Source of the DNA: Atherinomorus stipes
Lineage: Eukaryota; Chordata; Actinopteri; Atheriniformes; Atherinidae
Direction: 5' to 3'
NCBI GenBank assembly: GCA_023101725.1
Contig: JALJCO010003053.1
Location: 620,001 to 684,000 of the forward strand
Length of the DNA stretch: 64,000 bases
Shown: piece after piece, positions 34,901-49,900 of the stretch
Layout of the letters: each line of letters starts with the position of its first letter
Position numbering within the stretch: position 1 is the first letter of the stretch
Position numbers and translations under genes: made by a program
Notes under the pieces: generated by a model
What the model saw: only the letters and a program-made list of their open reading frames with translations
Told to the model about the DNA's origin: nothing
Database searches by the model: none

Positions 34901-37900
34901 AATAAATCAGACTTTTTGAAGGGCCCCTGATTTATTCCACTCCTGCAGAAGGGTGGACAAAATCAACAATTGTAGTAAATCTGCAAATGCCTAGAGTATG
35001 GACTGCAGGTGAAACTTTCAGCAAAAGGGCAGCTAAAAAATGTATTTTGCACTTAATTTATGCTTTGAAAACATTAAAGATAGAAGCCTAAATTGAAAAT
35101 GGACTGATACTTTTGTTCATGCAGCTTGCATGTTTTTGCATGGATTTGATGCTGATATTAAGATGCTTGCAGTGCAGTTTTCTTTAATGTGAACCATTGT
35201 TGCTAAATTACTGTAGTAGATTATACAGTATCCTTTTAATCAGTTTCACCATCTACTGACATTTTTTTTTATTGTATTTGGCTTAATTTAAATGTCTAAT
35301 TTATTTTTCTTATATAAAAACAATATCTATTCCTGAGATGAATCATGCTCCTTTGGGGATTTTATCATGATGAATATGAATCACATTATTTACACTGCAG
35401 ATATTGCAAGTGTGCAGGTCACTGGCAGACAAGATCTTCATTCATCAGGGTAATGGTTTCCATAAACTACTATACGGTTTATAGCCTCATACGTTTTAGA
35501 ATGCGTTTCTCTTTTTATTCAGCTTTACTAATATCAGTCAGTCATTTTCTGTACCGCTTATCCAGTTCAAGGTCGGGGGGGTTGCTGGAGCCTATCCCAG
35601 CTATTAACAGGTGAGAGGCAGGTTCACCCTGGACAGGTCGCCAGTCTGTCGCAGGGTCAGCTTTACTAATATAAACTATTTAATTAAAATCCATTGCATA
35701 AAATTCCAGAAAATAAAGTAATATGCTAGAAAAAAATGCCAAGATGGCTGAGTACTTTCTGAAGGTACAGGAAATTTAGGTTTTCTTAATCACATTTAGC
35801 ATACTTCATTATTAGTAGTACCATGGGTATCAATACAAAGGAAGACATTAATATTTGGTAATTTAGTTTATGTTAAGCACACGTTGAAGACCCACAACGC
35901 AACTTTTAGCAGTTTTCTCAGTGACTTGCCCCCTTTCGACTAAACTGGCATCCATCTTGTATTGTACCTGTACTGTGATTCCCTCCAACCAGTAAAAGAC
36001 AGTCTTATCTTGACTCTTGTTCTGTCCCTTCCATCTTTCTTTTCCTCTCTTCCTCCGGCAATGTTTCCTTGCGTTTCTTTACCAAATCCACCATGGTGTG
36101 CATTCAGAACACCCACTGTGTTCATGTCTGGTTCATATCCGTTTCTAGTACGTGACACAGTGTGCAACCAATAGTCGGCTGCACCGTTACGGCTGCGTCC
36201 CAGATGGAAAAGTAACATAGTGCAGTTTCTGAGCCTCGGGACGCCTCTGGGCAGTGACGGCTCACATAATGAATGTTGGTGTCCCATCAAAACGAGTCAG
36301 AAACGTATATTTTTAAGGTGGAAAAGTTATGTTGTGGGTCTTTAAGGCAATGGATGTACAGTGTCATAAGGGTGGGATGTTTTGCTACAACCTTGTATTT
36401 ACTGAGTCCACTTATACGTCTGTATCACAGCACTTACTCAACTTGCGTCACATACTGCCTACTATGTTTTGACCACATTCAATTACTTAGACAATGTGTC
36501 CGTTTTTTATTTTACATTATTAATCAATGATTTTTTAGTATGGAGTTGAAGAGGTCAATGATACTCACCGAACTGTCAATGCCCAAAGTCAGCAACATGA
36601 TAAAGAACACTATAGCCCAAAATGTTGAGCCAGGGAGTGTGGAAATTGCCTCAGGGTAGATGATAAACACCAAACCTGGTCCTGTGCGTACAAGAAACAA
36701 TTTGTTTTTCACCACTGCAAGTGCTGCAACATAGCTTAATCTTATTTCAAGCTTGTGATATTGAGTAGGAATTTAACCAATACTAATCAAATAGACGAAT
36801 ACCAAAACTCACCTTCTGTTGCCACATCTTCAATTTTTACCTCATGTTTGGCAGCCATGTATCCAAGCACAGAGAAAATGGCAAACCCTGAGAAGAAACT
36901 AGTGACGCAGTTCACAGTGCTGGTCAGTAGAGCATCTCTATGGATCAAGGACATGAAAAAGATAATAGGTTAAAAAGAAATCTGGGTTTCTCTATATACA
37001 TTTAAATATTAGAATTCTTTTTTAGTCTCAATTCTTATTTGACGTTTGAATTCATTTTGGATTTATTCTTCAACACTTTGTGTCACATCAGCTCTTAAAT
37101 CAGCTCTGTTTTTTTTTAGGTTAAGCTAAAATAGAATAGGGTCATCTGTTACTTGACACCTTTCAAGTGTTTCATGGGTTGATCTCCTGGCAAGGACTGT
37201 TGAATTAAGCAGAGGCTTTTGTTCTCTGCTCCTGCTTGGTGGTTTAATCTGTAATTAGAGTGCTGCTCTGTGGCCACTGACAGAATGAATAAGGTCACTT
37301 TGACCTCAGCCACCTTTGGATTTAAGGAGCAGAAACCTCTCAATGAACAATTTCCTTCCATTTGACTTCCCCCTAACTTTTCTTCTTGTTGTATTGTGTG
37401 AAGGCTTTGAACATTTTTGAAGATGTTTTAACAAACACGCCTGTCTGGTCATTCAGGTCACTACACACATACACAAACATGATTAGACAAATGATCATTA
37501 TCAAGAATCAAAGCATTGGTGTCTATTTGAAAACTGAAGGCTTCCCAGTTCTGATTTTCTTGAAATCTTTAAGTTGCAGTTCTTGTTTTCAATTTGGATG
37601 TTCATGGTGCTTTTTGTCAAGTATTGTCAAGTGCAATACTCTCTTTGCTGTTAAGCTTTGGATTTGATGTTGGAAGCAGTTGTAAAGGAGGACGCACGTA
37701 TTCACTGCATATCTCCTCCAGATTTCCACCAGTTTTTGTATTCAAACATGCCTTCTTTTAGTGCTTGTTTTTCTAACATCTCTGGCTCTTCCAAGCCTCT
37801 GCCTTTCACTGAGTTCAAATTTGCTCATTTGCCATAAAGGGCATAATGCAAATCCCACCTGCCAAAAGTCCATGCATAATTCTGAGTGGGACATGAGAGA

Positions 37901-40900
37901 GAGGAAAGAGGCCCAGTCTGGGGTTGAAGAGAGTGAAAGAAATGAGACAGGACAAGAAAGGAGGGGTTCATATCGCTTAGCACGCAGCACAACACCTGCT
38001 AATCTTGGAAGGCCCCATGAAGATACTGCATTGCGTGAGTCGTGACACATGCTGAGCGGTAATTCATTTTACAATAATAATTATAGTTTATAGTTTGGGG
38101 TACTGCAAGGGTGGAATCACTTGAGCAATCACTGTTGTTGAGATTTTGTGTTGCTCCAGCAGGATGTATTTTGTCTGCTGTTTGGTCGACAGCATCTGCC
38201 TCCAACAGCACCGCCACAGTCTATTAATGCATTAAAAGATAAGCAAAGCTTACAATTTAATGCCTGGTTTCTTCTGAGGAACAGCAGCTCTATGACACAA
38301 GCCAACATGCAGCCTTTGGCTATTATCTGGCAACCCTTTCTGGCCTGTACTTATCTATCCTCATACATCCGCACATTGGAGTGAGCCAGACAGATTAGCA
38401 TCCCCTCTGCTGTAGAAAAGGCAGGTTGTTTGGGAACAGCAGGATGTTGTTGTGGCTATCGGTGTAAAACCCTCTACCTGTAGCAGTTGTTGTCAATCTT
38501 GTTATAGCTGGCAAATGCAATGAGCACACCAAATCCTGCTCCCAATGAGTAGAAAATTTGGGTGGCAGCATCAATCCACACCTATGGATGGGCAAAAGTA
38601 ACAAGAGAAAAGGAAAACTTTAATCCCCCCACAAGATAAACCGACACTAAAATACTATATAGTTGCAGGATGAGTTTAACATCAACTAGAATTTTTATTA
38701 TTCAATTTGCTATGATCGCTATTCCAAAATGTTGTCAAGCAGCTGCATTGTTTTATTTGGAGAAGACGTTTCTTTGTTACCTGTGTATTTTTTGACAGCC
38801 AGGAACTGCTGGCACTGCTTAGCAAAACATGATGATTACATTAAAACATGAGGCCCACAAATGTTTTGCAAAACATGAACTATTACTCAACCCTTTCACA
38901 CATACATGAGCTTAGTTGAGTGAAGATTGTATCTTAGGGAGGGGTTTATAAAGTGTGTTCATTCACATTCTATGCATGTATGTACGTTCAGTATGGGAGG
39001 CACCACAGGAATCTCACCTTTAGCCCCTCAGAAAATCTGATACTCCACCCAGTGGATTACAGTAATACAGATGGGGGACTTTTTAAATATAACCAGACAA
39101 AACTGTTGCTTGTAGGATGTAAGATAGGCTAACAGATCTGAGTCCCTTGAGTTTACACAGAACCAGAGGTTAAGAAATACTTCAAAAATGAAGATCTTTC
39201 CAGCAGTGAAACTTGGAATCTGACACCAAGAGTAACATTTGTTTTTTTTTTAAATGAATATACTCCCACATTCATTGAGGCAATGTAGCTGAGAAAGACT
39301 GCCTCTTACCTCTAGATTGTTGAGTCGATTGAAGTCAATGTGGAGGTAGGCTCTGATGCCATCAGCCGACCCTGGGAGAGTTATGCCTCGAATGAGCAGC
39401 ACAAACAAGACTACGTAGGGCATAGTAGCAGTGATGTATACCACCTGCAGAGAGCATTTTCGGTATTTAGAACAGTAAAAAACACCAACATACTGTAATA
39501 TACAGACAACTTGTACTGACATAATATAAGAACAGGGCAACACATTTAAACAACAACAAATAAAGAAGAAAATATCTTAAAATTTCAAAATATTCATTAC
39601 AACCATCAGAATTATAAGTGGTGGACACATCGTTAGTGAGTTTTAAGCCATTGCTTAAGTCTATTTTAAATGTTGTATAGTTAGCTATTTCTCTGATAGT
39701 TACAGGTAGTTTATTCCAGGAATGTGTTGCTCTGAGTGATGAGATTTGGAGACCATTTTGTGGGGGCTGGATCAGAATCGGAATCAGAAAACTTTATTGT
39801 CATTGTACCGGCATCCCAGTGCAATGAAATTTTGTTTTCAGTACAACCCGTCCAAGATTATACAGACAGTAGACACAATACAAACAGAACTGGGCAGACT
39901 GGGGTGCAGCCACATGAGCAGTGAACCTTTTTTTTTTTTTTTTCACAGACTCGTTTAGTTGAAGCCGTGGTATTTCGGCCATTGTTGTTCTTATGAATGT
40001 AGGTGTTTAATGGTGGTGGTCTATTCAGTACTTTATAGGTGAGACATGTATCCAAAAATATCTGATAACTCTCAAACCTAAGGATTTTGTTTTTTTATGA
40101 TGTCACAGGTGGTGGTGATGATGGGGTTTTCTATCCATGATTTTATTGTAATCTATTTCCCCCTTTCTTACTGTATGATTTGCTACACCAGTGAGGGTTT
40201 AGAGATATGCAGCTGAAGTTTAAATAATAGCAATAGTACTGTAATTGCATCCTGAGATTGTAATGTTTATTGCTTGAATTAATTACATAGTATTGAAAAA
40301 AACCCACTATATGGTAGTGTAGCCACAATGATTATCATACCTTGCATGTAGTTCCAAAACTTGAGCTAACTACAACTAGATTCTTCTACAAAAATAAACT
40401 GGAATGAGGTGATTTATGTTGAAGATAGCAGCAGTTTTTGTTTGGAGGTCCAAGCTTGTACCTTTCCTGAAGACTTTACACCTTTCCACAGGCTGAAGTA
40501 GAGGATGAAGACGACTACTACCAAGCACAAAGTTAACTCCCAGCGAGGCAAACCAAGATCTTGGATACCTTTACTCTCATGGAGATGGAGCACACCCCGT
40601 CTGCAGAAAGAGACAGATATACAGTTACAAGTTGCAGGGAGGCTGGAGAAATCTCATTGTGTAAAAGCAAAGGTTGGAAATCAGAGCTGGAAGCTTGTCA
40701 TCCTCGAGCCCCGAATGAGGAGTCTGCATGCCACGTTGATCAGCATAGCCACATGGACTACACTAAAGAAGTATCTTGGAAAATAATTTTCATTCAATAC
40801 AGCCTGCTAAGCCATCCAAAAGTGAACTGGAAACTGAATTATGCATGGAACGGAAGGAGCCATATGTCAGCTCTGTGAAGAAATGCTGCCCAGTTCTTTG

Positions 40901-43900
40901 GGCTGAAGCTCATCTCAAATGAATAGAGGGGTATGTGTTCTGTTGTCAGATGAGTCTATATTTCAGTTTTTTTTTTCTCTTTTGGGAGGGGGGGCACAGA
41001 TGTCTGGACTTACATGCAAAAGATAAGACAGACCATTCCGTTTTGATCAGAAAAAAACTTAAAAGCAAGCATCTGTGTTTGTATGGGGATGCATCACTGA
41101 CTATGGCAACGTGACAGTTTACCGCTGATGCAGTCATGTACATTTGAATTTTAAAGAGACATATGCTGCCAACAAGGCGGTGTCTTTGTGGTTATTTCAG
41201 CAGGACAATGCCAGACATGGTTCTGTTTAACTTAGAACAGCATCACTTCAAAGACAGCGTGTATGTGTTTTACCGGCTTGCCTGCCATCCAGAGCTGCCT
41301 CCTACGGAAAACGTAGAGCACATAATATAAAGGAAAAACAGCCAAATGTTGAACACTGGAAAGCTTGTATTTAGCCAAAATGGACAGTTCATTTCACAAA
41401 ACTTTAACAATTAGCTCATCTCTTAAAAAGTTGGGAAAAAAAAAGGGTGATATGATACAATACTAAAAATGCATCTCTACCACCTTTTGTACATGCCTTG
41501 TGGGCATCACATTCAAGATTTAATTGTATTTTCTAAATGCTATTAAGTTATTTCAAGAGGACACTAAAAAACATTTTTGTATTTGTAGCCATTGAAATTA
41601 AAATAAATCAAGAAATAGCAGATTTTTGTTGCATTTTATAAAACTTCACAGCTAAATTGTGTTTGTAGATCATATTTTATAAGTTACAGTGGTGTGGTAG
41701 TTAGCGATGTCACCTTGTAGCAAGACGGTTTCTGGATTGCTGGATTGAACCTCAAATGGGTCTTTCTGAGTGGAGTTTGAAGGCTCTCCCCATGCATGTA
41801 TGGGTTCTCTACTCCTTTCCTCCCGCAGCCCAAAAACATGCTTTCCAGGGTCATTGGTTTCTCCCAAAGAGTACTGTAAGTGTGAAAGTGTGGGGTTGTT
41901 TGTCTCTACTCTATGCTCAACATACCATTGGCCTTTTATATAATTTCATGTTTTTCTGTTTTACTTATATATATATATATATAGATGTATTTGTATCTAT
42001 GCTGGCAGCGAAGGAAATTGCCCCTCTGGGATAATAAAGTCTGTGTCTTGAATCTTGGCCCTGTGATGAACTCGCTGCTGGGATAGACTCCAGCTCCCTG
42101 TGACCCTGCACTGGTATGAAGGGATGAAGATAAAGGATGTATGAATGGACTTTTTTTTATTCAAATAGATTTGTTACTTATAAAGCTGCTGCACTATTTT
42201 TTTTTTTTTTTTTTTTGAGAAACTGTTCAGTGGTTGCAAATGGACTACCGCTCAACCTGGTGTAGTCTAAAGAAGGTGCTGGAAATGGAGAGCAGTTAGT
42301 GAAAAGAGGACATTTCCGCACACTTCATCTATGTAGCAACTTTATTGCTGAGCTTTTGGTCCTAGGGTCCCTTCATCAGAGCAAACAGAGTGCCAGCTTT
42401 AGTTCTCATATATACAGTAGCTGCAAATGTTCTGTTTGGTTTGTCCAGAATAATTAACACCTGTGTTAAAAAGTCGTCTTTTCTGTGTTCAAGAATGAGA
42501 ACCAAACTCTAAAAATGATTTAAAATCAGAGTTATGCGTGTCCAGCATTGTTCCCTCCAGAAGTTGAAGCCTTTGCTGCTCAAAGCTGCTAGTTTGCACC
42601 TGCTTTTCAGACATGCTAAAATATAAAATTACACAAAACAGCCATTTGCAATCTTACTCTCTTTGCAAGTTTAAAATTACTATAATTACTTTTTCTACTC
42701 CCAACAAACGTACAACTGTGTGTAAATGCTCCATTTTGCATACGAACTGCATTAAATACTAACTGGATAGGAAGCACTATTTTGCACCTTTGAAAGACGC
42801 AACCCTTATTGCAACGTGGTTAGTAAATCAGTTTGTAAATTTCTTTGTGTGCGCAATGAGATTGCTCCCATTTTTATACATGCAAACCTTTGATAGATCT
42901 TTGTTATCTTTTTACATTTGGAATTCATATGCATTCAGACCTCCTGACAGACATGGGTTGTGTCCGAATGTCCTCCCTACTCCCTCATCCCTCATTCACT
43001 ACATAGGGCTGCACTATATAGCACGCTATGTAGTGCACTCATTCTGCTTGCGATTCGGACACGAAGCTGACTACGTTTTCCTCGCCGCAGATCATGTGAT
43101 CACCAGCTGTTACCATGGCAGCATCCACGCACAAAAAGATGTCATTCTAAATCAAATCCGTAATTTTCTGTAAAAATATTTTATTTACTTCTATTGTACT
43201 TAATTCCTTTTATGTTGTTTTTTTTTTATTCTTTTTTTCAGCCGCTCGCTGTGTTCACCACCTCGCCCCATGCAGCGTCCTTGAGCGCAATCCATTGTGG
43301 TCTATACTGACTCGTCTAGGGACCACTGAAGCTCACTAGTTTTCAAGATGCATTGTGGGTAATTTTCAGTGCACTACTTTTTTCTTTCTGGACATTCAGA
43401 CACCCCTATCTGCGTGATCCCTATGTAGGGAATAGGGCATACATTCAGACACAGCCATGGCCTCTTCTCAGCATTTGTCCAGCTTTCTGGAAAAAAATTT
43501 AAAAATTGGCTAAGCGGTTCCCACAATGCAAAAGGACCTCATAGAAATACAGCTAAGTGTTTTCATGCAGTTATCACCTCAACTTGTAATGTGATTAGCA
43601 TAAACTGTGGAGGTCAAGATGAGATCCAGAAGGTCAAAAAATATGTTCTGAGAAAACTCCATCTTGTCAGAGAGGCCAAACAAAACCTCTGCTTGACTGC
43701 TTAGGACCCTCAGAGGGATTTAGCAATCTCTGGAGTGGTGGTGTGCTGTTGTGCTGTGCAGTGACACATGTGAAGGTCACAAAAAACTTTTTATAAGCTG
43801 CGGTTGCTGTCATTCTGTATTGATCAAACTTTTGCTCTACCACATCTTTGAATTAGAAATATAATAATAAAACGAAATTCCTTTTAGAATAATTAAAAAG

Positions 43901-46900
43901 AGAAATGTGTTAACTGCAAATCCATCTATCTATAATTAAAGGCTAATTCTATTTATTGCAAAACACATGTATTGAAGAGGGTGCAAAAACTCTTGAGTGC
44001 CAGTGGCACTCCAAGAGCCTCAGCAATGTACTTTAAGTCTTTCTAAGCGGAGCATGTTTTATGCACAACTTGACACCCATGTAACGTAAATAGCCTGACG
44101 TATGGCATGTGTTTTCTTTGCCGGCATCTAATTGTTAGTCATGTTTTGTTGTTGAACAAGCCCACCCAGGCTGACAGCAAGAAGTAGTGGGAGTAGAAGA
44201 CTGAGGGACATGCTCTCTTAGGAGAGGTATGAGAGCACCACACCCTCAGTCAACATTTCCAGCTTGCTGTTTTCATATCACATCAGTTTACAACTGGACT
44301 AACTCCAGTCAAATTACTTCCAAAAAATGTAACCGAATCTTCTTCATCACCTATTTATATTTGTCATCTTTCATCGACATTTGTGCCGAGTGTGGGTGGA
44401 AGTTGCATGGTTAAACATCCATTTATGTAACTCTTTTTTTTTTTCTTTTTTTCTCTGAAATTCACACAAATGCTTTGAAAGCGTCAGTAATGACTGTTAT
44501 TGTTTCGTTGTTATCAACCATTTTCCTTCAGCTAAACATGCTGTCAGGTCAAAGTGAGCATAAAACAACTTGTTTTTTATGATATAATGAAACAAGGGAA
44601 GAAAAATGGTGTCTCTTCCTTCCCTATCTAAATATTGTTTCCAGCTGCAAGCTCTTTTTTTGGAATGTCTGCTGTATAGTAGTGGGAAGGAAGTGTACAA
44701 CTTTAGTTCACAATGGTGGAAAAGGGGTGACGTTTTTGTGATACATTGCATTCAATTATTGGAGCCCATTTGGTCAAAAAAAAAAAAAAATACAGCTCTG
44801 TGGATAGTCGTACCAGGATTCATCCGTCAAGCTCCTGATAACTTGACATGTCTTTTAAAATGTGTGCAATTTGTTTAAAAGAGGACCAGAGAGAAAAAAA
44901 ATTTACATAAGAACTTTGACTCTGGAGGTCGCTCTATCTGGATCATATTATATCATATCTGCTTTAACAAAGTATTTTTTTTAAAGAAAGTTTTCTAGTG
45001 TGCTGTTATTACAGATTAAACTGTCTGGTACTACTCTGACAAGAAATTATGCAACATTTTCTATGGTATATTACATCCGCTTTTACTTACTCTGATGCTT
45101 TTAATACATCTATTTAAAGTTTTGATTAATTGAGAATGAAAATGTTACTGTTCTTCTGGGGAAATTTTATAATCTTACTTTGGCCTTGAGATAAGAACAA
45201 GTAGACTTGCTGTATTTGAAGTGTTCCTGTCTGTGGAGGCCAAGCTCATTCATTTTGACCTCACAGTTTTGCAGCTGCTACTACAGTAACTAAATTTGGG
45301 GATGTTTTTTCAGGTGGAAAACTTAAAGAATATCCTAGAGCATAACGCTTAACATTTTGCTTCCTGCTCTTTTACAAAACAAACAACTTTGGCTTTCCGG
45401 AGAAGTAAAACGATGGAATTTTTATTTCCTTTCTTTTTTTTCTTCCCAATGAAATTAGGGTTCAGCCATGGGCAGCTTCCTTAACGTTTGCCATTACATA
45501 AAGGTTTGTGGTGCCATTTATACTATAGAGATTTTATATTTAAAAAAAAAGGTCCTGCACATTGGATAACATTAGATAAATCACTGCTTTCATGTGATGT
45601 TAACCTAAGAATACTTTGACATTATCACCATTTCACCATTAACTTTATGAGTCTCGATAATGAAATTCAAGGTGTGACTACGCTGCTTTGAAGAGCCAGC
45701 AAGCTAAACACAGCAATAAAATGAACTGTTTAGTTTAAGATGTAATCTTTCAGGGTAGGATGGTAACATCCAAGTACAAATGGAAAGTGTTCCTGCAAAG
45801 AAAAAAAAACTTCAAATTTATATGTCTTCCTGGAAATATCTCTGTGGCCCAGGCTCCATGTGGTTTTGTCTTATGCGTCAGAGCCTGTGTTATTTAGTCT
45901 TTGGATTTTTATATTAAATGTGTCAAAAACAGAAAAAATATAGTTGTGCATAAAACACATGTGAAGGAGAAACTTTTTTTGATGAAAATAATACATCTTT
46001 AAACCTAACCTTTATTCCTTACTATATTTTGAGTAAAAACAAGCAACGTTGGCCATAATTTATCATGATTGGTTGTGATCAGAGGCTCCTGGTTTCCATT
46101 TCACGTTGTAATGGAGAAGTCTGTATTCATAAGAACTCCTTCTGTCTGTTCCAATGAGAACTTGTGATGGAAAAGCATAAATTCAGCGACAAAAACAGAC
46201 AACACCAAATTTAAAATCGCTCATTTTGTCAGATGTTGCTCCTGAGCTGAAAGCACTAAGAGCGAGATGGATTTTATTTAGATATCAATACTGTATCCAG
46301 CAGTGAAACATTAAAATACTCTTTTGTTTTCCTCGCATGTGCCCTAAGACTTTCCGCAAGAAAGATTCAATTTAGTTGGCATGTGATGTTATGAGCTGAT
46401 AAACAGTGGAACTTTATTTGGATCAGATACTCAAGTTGCTTACACAACTGTCCAACACAGAAAACCCTCAGCAACACGCAAGTGAAGCATGTTGTTCAGA
46501 CACAGACTCCTTTGGGTATAAAGGATCTGTGAAATACTTCAGCATTTATCTATCTTTGACAGATAATAAATTCAAAGCTATAAAGTCCTTGGGGAGGCAG
46601 ATAGTGGTGTGAAGACATCAGTTTATTTTGGGAAAGAAATTTAGAGACTTTGCTTTGACCTGGGAGTCTCGTGTTGGTGTTGTGTTGGAAGCCCAAAGGC
46701 CTCCTTGCTCATCTGATAGCATTGATGATGCACTTCCTGTAAATGCACACAATAACATCAGTCCAGCTCCCTTTGGTCCTGTTACTCTAAACACATTTAG
46801 TCTTATCGTCACTCAGAAAGCTGGTTGTCCTGCTTTTCTCACACTGTTGCCATAAGCTGGTCCCTGTGTAGTTGAGGTTGGCATCTCCATACAGCCTGGC

Positions 46901-49900
46901 CTTAATGTTAGTAATAACAAGAGAAACAGGCCATGCAAAGCATAAATAAACGAGACAGCTAAGGAGTTCTATTTCATTTCAACCTGACTAATAGAGATCA
47001 TCACATGTGGTTCAGTCCTTGTTTTAAAGGTAATCATTTGAAAAAATGTGTTCAATAGTGTGGGAAACAGAAGTGAAAACATTCTTTTTTAGAGCAGATG
47101 TTATTTGATCTTTTTGTTTGAGTAAAAGTTGGTTTGTGTAGTCTAGTCATCTCTAGCATAAAATCAGATGTGGTTGTGTGGATGTGGCTTTAGTCTTCAG
47201 AAAACCTGCGTGGGTGCTGAAGAAATGTATAGATTTTATCGCATTCTTAAGAAAGAGACATAAATAACAGTTGTAAAAATAATTCAACCCTAAACGTAAG
47301 TAGATAAACTCATCCACTGTATTTATTGAAAAATTTCATAAACAAAACTACAGAGTCTGAAGACCTTTCTGGTGATCCTTATCGGATCTAAATCATGTAA
47401 AAATAAGGAGTCTGAGGGCCTTCTCAGGATCCTTACGCGATCTTTATCGTGTCTGTTGACAGATTTGACCCGTCATCACTGAAACTAACCAACAGTACCA
47501 GGTTTATTGACTGAATGACTGACTTTTCATTGTATACATGAATATCTCTCAAAACAGTGAGGTGGATTATGAATATTCGTGTAAAAAAAAAACTGAACAT
47601 ACTTGAGACCTAATTAGTAGTGTTGCTAAGGTTAATAAAAGCAAAGTTAACCTTTTCTATTTATATCAGAATTAAGATAATAGGTGATGCTAATGAATTG
47701 CAATTGATTAATTGAATGAGCTGCAAGTGTGAGCATCGCTATGGAAGCAGATGGCATTTTGATGGTTTGGGGAATTTAGCTGCATGTTATATATTTCTAA
47801 GGAAGAAAGCCATCAGTAATGATTTCAGAGTAGCAATCGCTGCTGCTCCTCAGGCAGGGAAGGTTTGAAAAACCATTTCCAAATATTCCTTCATTCTGCT
47901 GTGCAAATGATTATCCACAGGTGGAAAGCATTCAAGAGCATTCACAATATTCCCAGGAGTGGACATCCCAATATTGGAAGCAATATTAAGTAAAATTACA
48001 TGGACAAACCAAGAGCTATATCTCAGACACTACAGGACTCAGTCAACCTCTTGAAGGTTGAATGTCATGACAGTAAAATTAGAAAAATATTGAACAAGTA
48101 TGACTTGTTTTGGAGGACTGCCAGGAGAAAGCCTCTATTCTCTAAAAGGAACATAGCAGCTTGGCCCTGCTTTGTAGAGTTGCATCTGAACAAACCACAA
48201 AACTTCCTTGGTTATGAAAATCCAAACGCAACATGTTTGCACAAACCTCAAAGCATCTGACAAGCATAGTGATGGAGGGGTGATGATTTGGGCTTGTTAT
48301 GCAGCAACCAGACCTGAGTACTTTGCAGTCAATAAGTCTAGAGTCAAATGCGAGAAAATATGTCCATTAGCTAAAGCATGGCAAAATGTTGACTTGTACC
48401 GTAGGAGGATAAAGATCCAAAGCACAGCAGCAAATCTGAAAAAGATAAAAAGTTACAACAGCCTCCTCAAAGTCTGGACCTCAGTCTGACTGAAATGTTG
48501 TGGCGAGACATTGGGAGAGTGTTAAACAAATGCCTGTGTGGTAGTTGACGGTCCTGTCACTATGCCTCTGAGTGATCATGCATCCTCGCTATTCGGCCAC
48601 AGGGATGTCCCTTTGGCTGACTGGTAAGCAAGCATGACTTTCACCGGGGAGTCTGGGGATATAATCCTGCCTGGGCCATCCATTGCGTACCTTGCCACAC
48701 CTGCAAGCCTCAGTCATCTGAAGTAACATATAGCAAGGAAGAGTAGGCTAAAATTCTTCCACAATAATGAGAACAGCTCATAACTTCATACAAAAGAAGA
48801 GATCACTTTGACTCTATTTTGCTCCTGTACATGCTTCAATAAGCTACTGAATCATGGAATGTATTTCGTTTTACACATTACAAACTATTCCACAGTAATC
48901 ACGGTAAGACAGTATTACAGCCCGGTCTGCACCTATCTGAAAGACTGCAATAAAATCCTTTAGCTAAAAGGGGCGGAGTCACTGGTCCTTCAGAAACATC
49001 TCTGGTGGGATTATCTGGTGTCATTCTGTTTTCTGTGCAGGAGGCACCTCAATGCTTCCAACAGATTCAAGTGTGCAGTAAAATCATAGAATTTTTTTTT
49101 CCCCCAAAAGCACATTGACTTGTCAACAAAATGGATGCCGTAGCCGTTTCATCTGGAGTGGAAATTGTTGCAGCTCTGCTTTCAGCATTTTTTCTATTTC
49201 TGCAGTCCAGTTTATGCAGAAATGAAAAAATGCAGTGTATTATGTTTGACTCAAGACTCTGTCTATTCTTTGGGCTTTGAAGGCAGTGAATGTGCCTGTG
49301 AAGTTTGCAGTTTTAACTTTAAACATCAATTTCATGAAAAAAAAAACAACCAAAAAAAAAACGTTTGTGCATGTTTGTGTGTATTTGATGCATATACCTC
49401 ACAGACTTTTTGAAATCAAGTAAAAATTATTAATTTAGTATACCGTATGTGCAGTGTTGTACAGTATAGAAACAAAGTAAAAATACTTTGTTACTTTACT
49501 TCAGTAGTATTTTTTTAATATTTGTACTTTACTACTTCTATTTCTGACGACTTCTACTTTTACTTCACTACATTTTCTGCAAAAAAATCCATTCTTTTAC
49601 TCCGTTACAATTACCTGAGCATCCTCGTTACTTGTTTCAAAATAAGAAGAGCGTGATAGCCAATGGACAATCTTTGTTTTGTTGTGGTGGGACTAGTAGC
49701 AAGTAGGAGTCTTGTCCAAGCTGTCTCTGAAGCTAAACACGCCTTTTACCTGCCTCAGCAGCAGGTGAAAGGCTGTTCAGCATCGCTGGTCTGGTCTTCA
49801 GCCCAAGAAGAGTGACTGAGTTCTCGCCATTTTGAGAACCAACTTCTTTTAAGGTTGAACAAAAAGTTTTTCAGGGTTCAGTAATGACTGGATGGACAGT

